Positions 48,435 through 61,199 of a DNA stretch of 64,000 bases are shown here, in pieces. Where the stretch lies: the NCBI GenBank assembly GCA_947623455.1, contig OX392535.1:39518688-39582687 (forward strand), written 5' to 3'. Under the pieces are notes generated by a model that ran no database searches, had not been told where the DNA came from, and saw only the letters and a list, made by a program, of their open reading frames with translations. A program made the position numbers and the translations under genes. The first letter of the stretch is position 1. Every line of letters begins with the position of its first letter. The DNA comes from Mimachlamys varia (Eukaryota; Mollusca; Bivalvia; Pectinida; Pectinidae).

Positions 48435-48790
48435 CAAGAGAATACCAAAGCGTCAAAAAACCCGAAATCCGAACTTAAAATCGATTAAATTAGAGGCAAA
48501 ATAGGAACAAAGGAAGATTTACATGGAGACCCTCGTAAAAGCACAAGAGAATAAGACCAGGTGTTCCAGAAGAGTAAGGGTCTTCTGTTTCATCGACGAC
48601 ACCCACCATGTAAATCATTGTCACATCCAGGTAAACATCAAGTTCTCAAAACGAGAACCGAGTCATCATTGTCAATCACAACAAGTAAACACACTAATGA
48701 ACATACTCAAAAACGTCCATCTTCATATTAATTAAATATACAGAATATTTTTCAATGAGACAAAGATGGCGACCATAAAACTTGGCCATA
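48435..48790 (-). mobile_element. Penelope-like element 3' tail, well preserved
   Basis: Minus-strand tail with outer stem GATTTACATGG/CCATGTAAATC fully complementary (48515-48615), hairpin CTTGTG-CTTT-TACGAG, and the last RT codons (complement of 'gatggcgaccataaaacttg'). Confidence 0.85.
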
Positions 48791-48829
48791 GTTCTGATCA
48801 ACCTGTAACAGAGGTCATTATGTTTTTAG

Positions 48830-48945
48830 CCCATGCCTCCGTCATGAACGACAAGAGTCGAACCCGCAACCTCTGGCTTCTAGTCTTACGCTCAACCGAT
48901 CAAGCTAAAGAGAAGATCTCCCTAGCCGAGCGGTATATTGCAGCT
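48830..48945 (-). repeat. tRNA-like SINE head
   Basis: On minus, a box A-like 'tagcttgatcggttgag' (48891-48907) is followed by a box B-like 'ggttgcgggttcgactc' (48856-48872). The flanks do not fold as a full tRNA, so it is a SINE promoter rather than a tRNA gene. It inserted beside the Penelope tail. Confidence 0.6.
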
Positions 48946-49784
48946 ATTATTTACCAGGGTAAAATTTACATTAAGTTTAAGCTTCCAAATTTTAACAATA
49001 TTGCTGGAAGACATCTTAAGCTCTTTATAGCCCTTCTGGACAGCGTGCAATAGCAGAAAAACAAAATCAATAAAAATATGTAATTCACTAAAAAGTTTAT
49101 CCCGAAGGATTTCGAACGGTGTAGAGCCTAACGAAGCAATTTTTTTTTAACTTTCAGTGTCATTTAGAAATACATTGTACTACAAAAGAAAAGGAGATTG
49201 CTTAGCACCAATCAAATAAGGGGAAAATATGTCGTTTTAAAATTAAATTCGTGACTAGAACAGGTGTCCTTAAGCAAGGCGACCGGAGTTACCGTGTGTT
49301 TCCTCTCCCACACAAAGACACATTGCGCTAACTTTCCAACAAGAGTGATTTATATAAGTTGGGTAAACCTTGTTGTATGTATAAACTACATAATTAAGCT
49401 TAACTTGTGGAATTTCGTCGATACAGGTAGCTCGGCAATATAATATACATTGTACCCTCGTTATACCGACACCTTTCGTCCACAGCAATTATGGCGGTAT
49501 AACGAGGGTGGCGATAGTATCGAATTATGAAAATTATAACCACGAAATTGCATAATAGATTGCAATTCAAACATTTTATTAAATACAAGCTTAGTATGAT
49601 GTCATATAGATCTACAATGGCACAAACGTATATACGAAAATAGGTATTGATCTGCTTTTGCCGCAAGCCATCCGTTAACAATTCTGTCGAACTTTATGTG
49701 AAAATATTCGGGCACGCTTTTTTCTTAGAGTTTCCATCTTATATAAAAAAATAAACCACTAAAGAGTTCCCCCATCTCCAAAAA

Positions 49785-50080
49785 TCTTTTGATATTGGAA
49801 TGGCGATTTTTGATGTTTGTATGACAATTTGTGATATTTGCAGAACGATTTTTGATATTTGAATGACGATTTTTGATATTTGTATGACAATATTTTTTAT
49901 ACTGATATGACAATTTCAGACATGGGTATGACGACTTTTTGATATTGGTATGGCGATTCTTTATATTGGTATAGCGATTTTTGGGATTTGTATGGCAAAT
50001 TTTGTTATTTGTATGAAGATTTTTAATATTGGTTTGACAATGTGTTATATTGCTGTAGCGATTTTAATGTATGGGTATGT
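49785..50080 (-). repeat. 21-bp tandem repeat
   Basis: About fourteen imperfect units of 'gacgatttttgatatttgta'. On minus it reads as 7-residue repeats (HSNIKNR-like). Confidence 0.8.
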
Positions 50081-51149
50081 GCGATTTTTAAAGTACCCAA
50101 CAATGTGAAACTTTCACGAGGCGATCTTACGGAATAAGCACATTCGACTTCCGGCCCTTAGGGAAATCACAGCCAACACTCCTATCTGTTTTATTCCGTT
50201 AGAATGTCCAAATTGAAAGACAAACCCAAAGGGACATGTCACATGCTGTGTAAGTGAATATATAAACGGGTTTTATAGTTTATATAGCCTTACAAACAAT
50301 CCCATCACGGGTTGTGAGTTGTCATCCATGTTTGATGGTCCAAGAGTACGCAACATATTTCGTACGTTCCGGAATGTTTTTTTTTTTAATTTTATAATCA
50401 ATTAAATCCAAACGTTTTCCCCATGAAGAAACATTCTATTCTTGGTACACAATAACAACACGCCGACAGTTATACATTGTACGGAGAAACACTGTTTTGA
50501 CTATCCTAGAATTTGGTAGAATGAGAAATGATCTCGTTAAACAAGTCAAGGCAGCTTATTCCTTCGTTATCACCAGCACGGAAGAATCTCTCTTGAAACC
50601 TTTTTTCGACTGGAGACAGAAAAAAGTGCCTTTTATTGGCAGCCGTATAACATTTCAGAACTGAAAACGATCCCTCTGAGACCAGCAAGGGGGCTAGTTA
50701 ATGTGACATGCACAAAATACGGGAGGCTGAAAAGACTTAACGGTTTTCCCTTTTGAACAGAAACTGGGATTTTTATAGTTGCGACATCTTTCAATTTGTG
50801 AAGGAGCCACTTAATATTTTCGAATTTCAATTATATTGCCTTCAGTCTTGGCTGGTAATGAACCAGTTTACTATTCACGAATATAGAACTAAAAAATATT
50901 TGAACTTATAGCGATTAAAAAGCCCAGTTCGATTTGCAAGATAAGATCAAAAAAATAAATCTTACAAAACAAAGTTCTTAAACTGATATATAGAAAATCT
51001 GAATATGTATTAATAATTTTAAACTTATACATATAAATAGTAATCTTATACAAAATGATCTTAATATAATGCATACATATCTTAAACTTATACATAATAA
51101 TTTTTAACTTTTACATACTTATCTTCAATATAATCGTAACAATATTAAA

Positions 51150-51385
51150 CAAATGGTTTGGTTTGGTTTATTTTGTTTTACGTCCTATTAACAGCCGGGG
51201 TTATTTAAGGACGTGTCAGGTTTTGGAGGTGGAGGACAGCCGGAGAACCCGGAGAAAAAAACACTGACCTACAGTCAGTACCTGGCAACTGCTGCATGTG
51301 GGATTCGAACTCGCAACCTAGAGGTGGAGGGCTAGTGGTAGAATGTCGGAACATCTTAACCACTTGGCCACCGCGGGCCCTACCT
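51150..51385 (-). mobile_element. tRNA-derived SINE
   Basis: On minus: box A 'tggccaagtggttaag' (51354-51369), box B 'ggttgcgagttcgaatcc' (51301-51318), then a body with 'gttttttctccgggttctcc' and an end in 'aaccaaacca'. The long region between boxes recalls a Leu/Ser-type tRNA. Confidence 0.8.
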
Positions 51386-52114
51386 CTTAAACTAATACAT
51401 AATAATATATATCTAATTTGCTATGGTAAATAAACGGGCAAACATTTACAGCACGAAGTTATTATTTGTTTTATTAGAAATGAACAATTTCGATTTTTTT
51501 TGTTGCCCATACAACTTGTATTGTCGGAATGCTCTGCCTTAATAACTCACATTTGTTAAATTGTCTAATTAATGCTAATTAACACATAGTTAATTTTTCT
51601 AATCCACGTGACAACGTTTCAACATTGCAAAACTCTCATTAACCTACGTCAAGATGCCTCAAAGCGTCGCCATAATAAGGATGTAATCGAGGATAATCTA
51701 AAAAAGAAACCCGCATTATTCCGCATCTGGCACTTGTACAACGGCGTGTATTCTCCGTCTGGCGAATATCAAAATAATATCGCCTTAGGCGTTGATATAA
51801 TTGGGAAAATGGAGATATAGACCAATAGACTATAAAGGCCATAAAAAGGATTTAGTATACTTGTATAAGTACAGTAATATTGCTTTTAAAATCATTTCCC
51901 CTTCAATATTTTGGAATTTCAAGCCACCTGCTTCAACTAATTTTTGTCATCAAAGCTCTAGATGAAATACAATCATACTGGTATCAATATCATGTTAAAT
52001 CGTTTCCCCCTAAATTCCAGGCAATCAAATATGTTTAAATCAAATCATAAATTTGACCGACGACCATCTTTACTGATTAACGCCTTGGAGAACAGCTGTT
52101 GTTATGAGTAAAAA

Positions 52115-52375
52115 AATCAGAGAATACAAAAGCGTCACTAAAATCATAATCCGAACTCAAAATCGATTAAACTAGAGGCATAGTAGGAACACTCTCGTAA
52201 AAGGGCAAAAGAGAATAAGACCAGGTGTTCCGGTAGAGTAAGCGTCTTTTGCTTCATCGACGGCACCCGCCATGTAAACCTTGGTCACATCCAAGTAAGT
52301 TAAGCATCAATCCTCAAAATGAGAACCGAGTCCTCATTGTCAATCACAACAAGTAAGCACATAACGAAAACCTCA
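52115..52375 (-). mobile_element. Penelope-like element 3' tail
   Basis: End motif 'gagaatacaaaagcgtcac', then 'ctagaggcatagtaggaac', 'gaccaggtgttccggtagag', 'cgacggcacccgccatgtaa' and 'acaacaagtaagcaca'. The left strand of the outer stem is deleted. Confidence 0.8.
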
Positions 52376-53394
52376 TCTGGACAGTAAAAGCCTAAGTAAA
52401 AAATAAATTATGTTTGATTATTTCAGTGTCTAGAGATGACGAGGAAATTTTAACCAAGGGTGATACATTTTGTCTTACACCGAAACTTTCTCAGAATTTG
52501 ATATTTATGTGCAACCTCACAAGGATTATATGATTCCATTATCAACTACCAACTCCCAAAGTTTTTATGAACAGAGAAATGCATTGTACATATGATAGGC
52601 GTATGAATATCGTCTGGGTCACAGACGCTTTTGTACCTGCATTCATTGTATAAATCAAAGTGCTGAAAGAACTGAGAGTTTCGTATTGTAAGCATTGTAG
52701 TTAATGAGCTCTTAATATAAGTTTTGTGGTTCACTGGATTTCTTTGATACGTGGGTGTAGGGTGATACAGCTACGATAGTACTGTATATTAACATGGTTT
52801 CCGATAACAGAGTTCATACATCTAAGGCGTCCAAAATTGAAAAAATATTTGAGGATGAATTATATAAATGGGGTTGCGAGCGTGCTCGTGAATGAAAATG
52901 TCCTTGACTTTACCCGGAATTTAAGGCTCACATGGCTGTATTCTGCACAGCAGTTCTAATGTATTATCATTGTTTGTGTCATGTATCATTTGTATTCATA
53001 TTCTAGTTCATATAAGTATTGCACATTACTTCACGGCGCCAGAAACTGAGAAACTTTATATGATGAAATCTGCTCTATAACATCACTCCGCTACATCCGG
53101 TGTAAACAAATTGCACTGGTGACCACAGATACCCCCCCCCCCCCCCCCCCCGACCCCATCCCCGATACTCTTATTAACATTGCTGATCTATATATGTGTA
53201 CCGTTTGTGCCCTAGGATCGAAGATCAGATCAAGTCATCTGTGCCTAGCACTTGTTTTGTAAATGGTCTCTCACTAGTCTTTCCCTAAACGCACCGGAAG
53301 TTGATGTCACATCTGTAATGGCTGCCGTCACGACATTACTGTTCTCGGTATGTATAATTTGTTTTCGGTTCCCACCTTGAGGATTTGCGGTTTC

Positions 53395-53590
53395 CTTGAA
53401 TGTGACCAATATTTACACGACGGGTGTCGTCGATTAAGCAGAAGACCCTTACTTACTCTTCCGAAACACCTGGTCTTATTTTCTCATACTTTTACAAGGG
53501 TCTCTATGTAAATCTGTCCTTTGTTCATATGTTGCTCATAGTTTAATCGATTTTGAGGTTCGATTTAGGGTTTTGTTGACGCTGCAGACA
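53395..53590 (+). mobile_element. Penelope-like element 3' tail
   Basis: 'gacgggtgtcgtcgattaag', 'cttccgaaacacctggtctt', 'cttttacaagggtctctatg', 'gggttttgttgacgct'. 5'-truncated. Confidence 0.8.
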
Positions 53591-53879
53591 CCCAGGCATT
53601 ACACGATGTTACAGATGAGACACCCAAGACCCATATTACATACCATGTAATAAACAAATCATGGAATGTCAAAAGTTATAAGATGCCACGTCAACATACA
53701 TCGTTCCGGTACTATTGTATCCCTCATATGCACTGTTGGTTTTTGACAAACTCAATAGAACAAGAATAACACGTTAGTTTATGTCTCGCCTTCCTCACTT
53801 TGTCAATAATATCAAGGTCCTTACGGAATATAACATTACAACACTATACAATTACAACACTTATACACACATAATGGAG

Positions 53880-54535
53880 GTATCAGTAACATGGTCAATG
53901 TTCAATTAAATCAGATATCAAAAACACCGTAAATAATGGAGTTTAACTCAAATCTCAAAATTCAGGTGTTTTAATCCCAAAATACCAGAACCTGCAAACA
54001 TTTCTGTTTTCATTGAGGTTAGGGTTCAATATGATTGTATGCGCGATGTAATTTTTTAGATAATAACATAACAGGTACATAAAATTGCAAGTGATAATTG
54101 TTTCATTATCTACAAAAGCCCAATCGAAGAATATGTGAAAATGTTTAAGACAAATGAGGGTATGTGCACGCAGTATGATGATATAAGTAAATTGACCAAG
54201 TTTAGATTAATTTCGATATTAATATACCGAAAACTGTAAACAATTGAATAGTAACGTAAATTCAATTTTCAAAATCTGAAAAAAAACAAATCAGTGTTTT
54301 AACTTCCAAATAGCAGAACTCATGAACAAATAGGGGTAAGGTGTTCAGTATGATGGTGTCGGTGACCCGAAATTTAAATTCAATTACCTATCAATAACAC
54401 TGTAAAAATAGGATTTCAACAAAATTTCTCAAAATTCAGACGTTTTTACCCCGAAAAAGCCAAACATGTTTATTACATTTCCTTCAATTTGAGGTTAGAT
54501 TTTCAGCATGATAGAATGAGTAATGTGACGCCGTT
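53880..54535 (+). repeat. Degenerate repeat, about three units
   Basis: Recurring 'aaaattcag(g/a)(t/c)gtttt', 'ccaaa', 'tgaggtta', 'agtatgat'. Moderately diverged; unit ~200-250 bp. Confidence 0.4.
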
Positions 54536-54740
54536 TCATTTCAATCGGGTAACAGACCACCGTGAAAAGTGATCTTTAACGCAAATGATGACGCGGTCGC
54601 CGCCACAGGAAATACAATACTTCGGTCTCAATTTTCCAATTTCCTCGAGTACCGTTGCAGGCGAAACAAAACCGAATGTACAAACAGTCCTGTGCAACTT
54701 TGTCTGTAGCAGGCCCATGTTCTCCTCAGTCAATTTCAAA

Positions 54741-54848
54741 GCGGATAAACTCATTTTCCTATGTATTCTCTTCCTTATCCTGTTTTCAAATGATGTTAAA
54801 CTTAATCCCGGACCTACAATTGACAGCTCAAAATTTCGTTGTGGATAA
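54741..54848 (+). pseudogene. N-terminal relic of a non-LTR retrotransposon ORF with 2A-like motif
   Basis: A hydrophobic stretch (KLIFLCILFLILFSN) leads directly into DVKLNPGP (54792-54815). Similar hydrophobic leader plus D-x-x-x-NPGP is known at the start of ORFs in invertebrate non-LTR elements. The E of the 2A consensus is K here. The frame ends at 54846 and a Penelope tail begins at about 54857. Confidence 0.5.
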
Positions 54849-54856
54849 TGTGATAA

Positions 54857-55285
54857 AAAGATCAGAGAATACTGGAGCGTCAACAAAACCATATTCCGAA
54901 CTCACAATCTATTAAACTAAGGGCAAAATAAGAATAATAAAAAAACAACAACATCGCAACCGTTGTAAAGGACAAAAGAATAAGACCAGGTGTTCCGGAA
55001 GTGTCTTCTAACGACCACCCGCTATGTAACTCTTGGTCACATCAAAGTGAGAATCGATTCGTTATACTCAATCACAACAAGTAAGCACAACAATGAACAT
55101 TTTCAAAAATGTCGACCTTCATTTCATACAAGGATACAAGATCGTTTTTCAATGAGACTAAGATGGCGACCATAAAACTTACTCATAGTCCTCATCAATC
55201 TGCACCTCCGAATCCCTGTGTAATAATTGTGTTTGTCAGCAGCCGACATCTATCACAGAAATCGCTATATTTAGAGTGAAAAGAA
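54857..55285 (-). mobile_element. Penelope-like element, tail with deletion plus RT C-terminus
   Basis: 'gagaatactggagcgtcaac', 'aagaccaggtgttccggaag', 'acaacaagtaagcac', 'gatggcgaccataaaactta', then the RT C-terminal complement 'agccgacatctatcacag'. The stem region is deleted. Confidence 0.8.
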
Positions 55286-55967
55286 GCGTTTCATGGGGCC
55301 ACATGGACGTTGTCTGTGAAATGTGTGACCTTTCTTCTCTCAAATCTTTCCGACTCGAAAAAGAAATGTAAAATGCAGAAAAAACATCACTTAAACTTGG
55401 ATTAGTATTTCCAGTCTGTTACAATATAAACAACAGCAAACAAACAAACAAACAAACAAAACAACAAAACCATGTTCTCTGCAGCATCATAGAAGGCATC
55501 AAACAGGATATTAACCTGAGTGCAAAGGCCTGCCTTTGGCGATGCAGAATTATTCCCTTCTGACTATCTACATGAATTCCAAAAACAACAACAAAAATAC
55601 ACACACACACAAAACTAGAAATTTCTGTGAGACTTAAATGCCCCCTTCTCCCATATGAGATTAGTTCTTCATGATTATTACGTATGCAAAGTTTGATGAC
55701 AATCAGATAAGTAGTTATTTAAATGAGCTGGTTACATTACCAGTGGACGGGATGGGACGGACATGGGCAACATTATATGCCCCCTTCCATTTCATGGCGG
55801 GAACATACAGAAACATAATTTTAAAGTTGTAGGTGGCACACATATTGCCATGAACAACCAATATATGAAGTGTAGGTCCTCGCATCACCACAGGACTGTA
55901 ATATCACCTGGACCAAAAATCGAGCTTTTAGGCAGCTCCACCCTATAGACTTGATTCCTTTAATCAA
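55286..55967. other. Non-coding, includes (CAAA)n microsatellite
   Basis: (aaac)n at about 55435-55470. No gene recognised. Confidence 0.5.
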
Positions 55968-56291
55968 GCATCCTCGATAACCAGGGTTTACGTTCACCTA
56001 CACTCTCTTCACCCCTGTAATATGTCATGGTAAAGTTGAAGGCATGCACGGGTAAAAACAAAAAACCTTGTACCTGTCCTTTGAAGATTAAACAAGAGCC
56101 ACAACCGGTTTCAAACCTTGTCAATTGTTACCGTTACATGTATATAACAACAAGATTCTTTTGATGTACATCAAAAGGATCGAACCAATCTTCTTGTCTC
56201 ATCAACAAGTTGTGTCACACTGGAACAGTTTTGCCATGACATATTCCAGGGATGTAAAGATGAGCATAACACCTGGAAATCGAGGGTGATG
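55968..56291 (+). mobile_element. TIR element family 2, full-length copy
   Basis: 'atcctcgataaccagggttt' on the left and 'acacctggaaatcgagggtg' on the right are inverted repeats. The inner parts also mirror ('cccctgtaatatgtcatgg' against 'catgacatattccaggg'). Confidence 0.7.
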
Positions 56292-56637
56292 ATCAAAGAA
56301 CGATAAAAGTGCTAAATGTTTTGATACTTGTCTTAGATGTGCTGAACAAATCCAACATGCTTCGTTTCTCATACGAGGGCACTTCAATCTCCCAAGTGTA
56401 GACTTGGAAGTCATTATATGATACCCAATCCCAGTTGTGCCAATTTTTCTATCCATATTTAAGTTTATAAAACAACCTCATCGATGACTCTTGACTCGCT
56501 CAGTTTGCCAGAATCTATCACATAATAACACTGGACCTGCATGCTTCTAAACAATGTATTTTCTGTCTTAAATATCCTTTAAGGTATCGTCTTTTATGAA
56601 ATGCAATGTGTCATACACAATATGCTCAAACTGTCAA

Positions 56638-56805
56638 GTCGTCGATAGGATATACCCTTCTCAACTTGAAATCAAAGACACAACATATTCCTCCACATCA
56701 GCTGCTTTCTTCGATCTTTACTTCAGCTGTGACCAATATGGGCAGCTTACTTTCTGTACGATAAACGTGATGATTTCGATTGTCCTTCTTCCATTACTGA
56801 GTTGA
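56638..56805 (+). pseudogene. Penelope-like RT fragment
   Basis: Translation VDRIYPSQLEIKDTTYSSTS, then AAFFDLYFSCDQYGQLT, equals RT residues ~218-257. After a one-base shift it continues toward KRDDFD. Both ends are truncated. Confidence 0.85.
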
Positions 56806-57794
56806 TCTCTTGGACAAAATGTTGTATTGATATCTATTCTAAAGCTTCATTGCTGAAACTGATCTGTTGATACATTTATTGTGGGGCAGATCGAGAGTTT
56901 GATCCCCATTAGAAATACACTATTCTCCTTCCTGTTACAATTGATTGATAAGAACCAAGATAGAAGGAGATCAGATTTGTGCCCTTCCTCCTAATTTGTA
57001 TTCAGAACCTAACCTCTTCGAAAGTGGACGGACTTAAGAGAGCTTTTCGCTAATTCGGCACCACATTAAAATATTGATATTATTGAATTACAATCAATAA
57101 TGAACAAAACTAAAAACGAAACATCAGAACATCATGTCTCAGTTGACCGTACCGTGCATATTATGGGGCCTGGGTCTAGGAACGACACTCAATACGTGTG
57201 TGCTCCAGCATGCATTTATTCCAAGCATGCGCAATCATCAACAAGGGCGATAACTATATAAACTTGTACTTAGGTTTCACTAGACTGAATACCATAACAG
57301 AAACCAAACCTGAGCCGCTTTGGTGTTATTACGTAGTGGTTGCCGTTGCTTTTCAACTTTTTCTGCCATAAAACAGGAGAGCATTGCTTCGCAAGCAGCA
57401 TATAGACAGGTAAACATTTCCTCGTTACTTTAGAGGTTTACAATATACGCTCACTAGCTCTGTTTAATGTTTGTAAAGTATCTATAGTTTTGCTATATAG
57501 ATACCCCATAAGCCAACATAGTAATAAATCAATTGACCCCGCTTTTACCAAAATTATTTCAATGAAATTGGCATAGACACTGTTACAAATCTTTATAACC
57601 TTTCGTCATTGGTTAGGTATATTTTAGACTTTGGTGTCTGTTAAGTCCTGTTCCTTGATTTGTTTGGTTGTTTCATGGAAACGCCTATTGTTTAACGGTA
57701 GGCGATTCTCCATATTTGATAATTATCAATAACCATTTATGTATCTTTGACCTCGAAAATCGAACAAGCAACCCAGTTTCAGCTAATTCTTGTA

Positions 57795-58175
57795 TTTTGA
57801 GAATACTGATGCGTCACCAAAACCATAATCCGAACACAACATATGAATGAAAGAAAGATTTACATGAAGGCACTTGAAGTCAATGAGACTAATTGTTCCT
57901 GAAGTAGGCGTCTTCTACTTCATCCATGGAAATATAGGTCTAGGTCAAAATCTAGTTATTTAATGTCACCTCCTCAACGTTCAACATTATCCATTGCATC
58001 AAGTAGACATACTAATGAGCATGTTAAAAACGCCCACCTTCTATCGGGACACAGAATATCTCAACGAGACCAAAATTTCGATCATATAACTTCCTCATAG
58101 TCTTCATTAACCTTCTCGAACCTCTGTGTCATAAGCTTATTCGTCTTCAGTCAATCAATTTGGAATGGGCTTACT
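57795..58175 (-). mobile_element. Penelope-like element, tail and RT C-terminus remnant
   Basis: 'gagaatactgatgcgtcacc', 'aaaccataatccgaacacaa', 'gatttacatgaaggcacttg', 'gtcttctacttcatcc', then diverged RT C-terminal complement. Confidence 0.75.
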
Positions 58176-58179
58176 GGAC

Positions 58180-59275
58180 TTTTTACAAAAACCTTAAATG
58201 ATACTGAACGACCACTGCTTGCCATCCCCGGAACCTAAGCTTAAGGGGTAACAAATGGGTTTTGTCACTTGCCGAGTAAAACCACAAATATAACGCATTA
58301 AACATAATATATATAACAAAGACATTTTCTACTTGGCATCTAAACGACACATATATCAAGTGAGTACCAATAGTTATTAAGACTTTATTGTGATTGTATT
58401 TCCTTTAACTTCAATTATTTTGCGATATGCACCAATTCAAGAAGACCTTCCAGAGACTTACAGAAGAAGTTGTTCGTGACTCGCAGATGACTTAGAACAG
58501 GTGTGAAGGATCAGATGTGGCCAGCAAAGCCAGACATAAGAGCAGGAAGACAATTAATGACTTGTTACACTCTGCTCGATCTAATGAGACTGCACACACA
58601 TTTCGTCGTCCTAACTAATCGCATTGACACGTAGTGTCCAAGTGAAGCCAACACCACATGCGTTGCATCGCCTCATATAATTAGGTTGACGCCAAACAAA
58701 TGATGCAACTCTCATGTGACCATTTTGACGAAATCGTAATATCTTTTGGTGAGATATACGTGTTGATATGATGTCAGTGTGCAAATTTTCTAAGAATAAA
58801 ACAAATGCCATATATCCCTAATCGTATTATTGGTATGCATATACTGTATGTACATTGCGTTTTCTTTTCTTTTCGTTTTGTGCTAACGGTAAGATTCACA
58901 TTTAGAGATCTAGAAGAGAGATATTTAAAAGTCACAATGACTAACAGGTCATTTACGATCTTCCAGAATTGTTCTCAGAATGCCAACAATGGACAGGTGT
59001 TGTTTTATGAAACAAATTTGAATGACAATTAAACTAGTAAATAAGGGGAGACAATGATCGTTTAGTACGTAATATTTTTTAGCTTCCCACAGCACATCAT
59101 CTCAGATTGCATATCATTACTGGGTCTAAATTAAATTGTTTAATTTATCATATTTCAGTGTCTGTAATCATGAAGCTTGGTTTATTTTGCAAAAGCACAG
59201 ACACTTGTCAGACGATGCAAAGTAAAAATCAAATGAAGTATTTGGCGTTTGCTTTATTTTCCCCATTATCAAATA
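58180..59275. other. Non-coding
   Basis: Short ORFs only, none recognised. Confidence 0.4.
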
Positions 59276-59282
59276 ATTGACA

Positions 59283-59360
59283 AAAAACTACTGAATCGTC
59301 AACAAAACCATATTCCGAAGTGAAAATTGACTAAACTAGGGACAAATTACGGAACGAGAA
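59283..59360 (-). mobile_element. Penelope-like element extreme 3' end
   Basis: 'aaactactgaatcgtcaaca', 'aaaccatattccga', 'gactaaactagggacaaatt': the last ~75 bp of the element only. Confidence 0.65.
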
Positions 59361-59364
59361 ATCA

Positions 59365-60555
59365 GGTTTTCAGGTATGAATTTAACAGAAGTAACCTGAT
59401 CAATTGTTGGTCACGGACTTTGCTTTTGACATTTAACTAGCTAAGATATTTGTTAATTTTATGCAAAAAGAGATGTTCAAGGGCGGGATAATTAGCTCAA
59501 CATGTAGATCATATATGTTGTACAAAATAACAATGTCGTTGTACTCTAAAGTGTCCATAGTACACTTCCAAATATATGGACATTCATTTGATTTGATATG
59601 GCTTTATTAAAGCATAAACATTAATTCTGTTTTGACGTTATTCCGATAATTTACTAACATGAATATGTTTGTTCTCATGTTTTGGAAGAGTTTGTTATAA
59701 AGTACACCAAAACTAAACTTTATTTTCTTTATTTACTTTATATAACATGTGAGACAATGGGTATAAAAATAAAGTTTAGAGTAAAACACTATTTGCATTG
59801 AGTTTGTGGTTTCATTTTGTGAAATATCATATGTAATCAGGCTTGATACAGTGAAATGCGTACGTACATGTAACTACATAAAATATAAACTACTCTAAAG
59901 AGCTTTACAGTATACATGTATAGACATTTTTTTATACAATTAATAAATTTAGTTCTAACATATATAATTCTGAGGAGTTCGCAGGAGTTACCTTCTCAGG
60001 AACAAGCTACTAGTCCTATACTACCTGGCTAATATCTCCCTTTGTCTATGTATGCATGAGTGCCGGAGATGTATTGTGTTCTGATGGTAGTGGAACCGTG
60101 CTTTCAATATTAATGGCATTTTTACAGTGCCATCTCACTTGAATGCTACAGCAGATACCGCACCACTCACAACACTCACCTGGCCCCCAGACCATTTTAT
60201 ACTCCACCTGGATGGTTCGAGTTGTGTGGACAAGAGAAAAACACTTGCTCTAAATATTCCATACGTACAACGACTTCAGGGATCAAACAGCGGTCGACTG
60301 CGTGGAAGGTCGGAGTGATACCACTCAATCAATCCGCCCATATTGATGGACATTATGAAATATTAAAATATAACTTCATGTGATCCTGACTAATTAGATC
60401 AAATTTGGACAGGTCTAATTACTAAAAATTCAAAAAATTAAAAAAAAACTATTAAAAACTCAATATAATACTGTAGAATAACTGAAAGTATTCCAGAGTC
60501 TTAGAACTCTTGTGAGTTCAAAAAACATGGAAAACATACTATATGTTTTGTGCGT
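59365..60555. other. Non-coding AT-rich stretch
   Basis: No gene, RNA gene or repeat family recognised. Confidence 0.4.
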
Positions 60556-60579
60556 GTTACGTCATCTCCCATACCAAAA

Positions 60580-61190
60580 AAAGGTACAAAAAGTCATAAC
60601 TTTTTTGTACCTTTTTAGTGCTTTTTTTGTACTTTTTAAAAAAGTTACAAAAAAGTTATGACTTTTTTGTACCTTATTCAAAACTTGTAATTTACTAGTA
60701 TAACTTTTTTGTACCTTTTCTGGACTTTGAAATTATCAAGTATACCTTTTTTGTACCTTTTCTGGACTTTGAAATTATCAAGTATACCTTTTTTGTACCT
60801 TTCTGGACTTTGAAATTATTAGGTATACCTTTTTTGTACCTTTTCTGGACTTTGAAATTATCAGGTATACCTTTTTTGTACCTTTTCTGGACTTTGAAAT
60901 TATCAGGTATACCTTTTTTGTACCTTTTCTGGACTTTGAAATTATTAGGTATACCTTTTTTGTACCTTTTCTGGACTTAGAATATTTTCTGGACTTTGAT
61001 ATTATTAGGTATACCTTTTTTATACCTTTTCTGGACTTTGAAAATATTAGGTATACCTTTTTTGTACCTTTTCTGGACTTAGAATTTTTTCTGGACTTTG
61101 ATATTATTAGGGATACCTTTTTTATACCTTTTCTGGACTTTGAAATTATCAGGTATACCTTTTTTGTACCTTTTCTGGACTTATAAAAAT
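60580..61190 (-). repeat. 42-bp minisatellite with palindromic leader
   Basis: From about 60680 some twelve units of 42 bp ('ggactttgaaattatca', 'ggtatacc', 'ttttttgtaccttttct') follow a short region of inverted 'ggtacaaaaa'/'tttttgtacc' motifs (60580-60680). Because 42 is a multiple of 3, the minus strand stays open for 147 codons as a 14-residue repeat (SRKGTKKVYLIISK-like). Confidence 0.9.
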
Positions 61191-61199
61191 ATTGAACAT

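Noticed and set aside
48855..48907. tRNA gene
   Set aside because: A and B boxes are present, but acceptor and anticodon stems do not form; SINE head.
57250..57420. Promoter and first non-coding exon (TATA-like 'ctatataaac', donor at ~57419)
   Set aside because: No downstream coding exon could be linked; evidence too weak.
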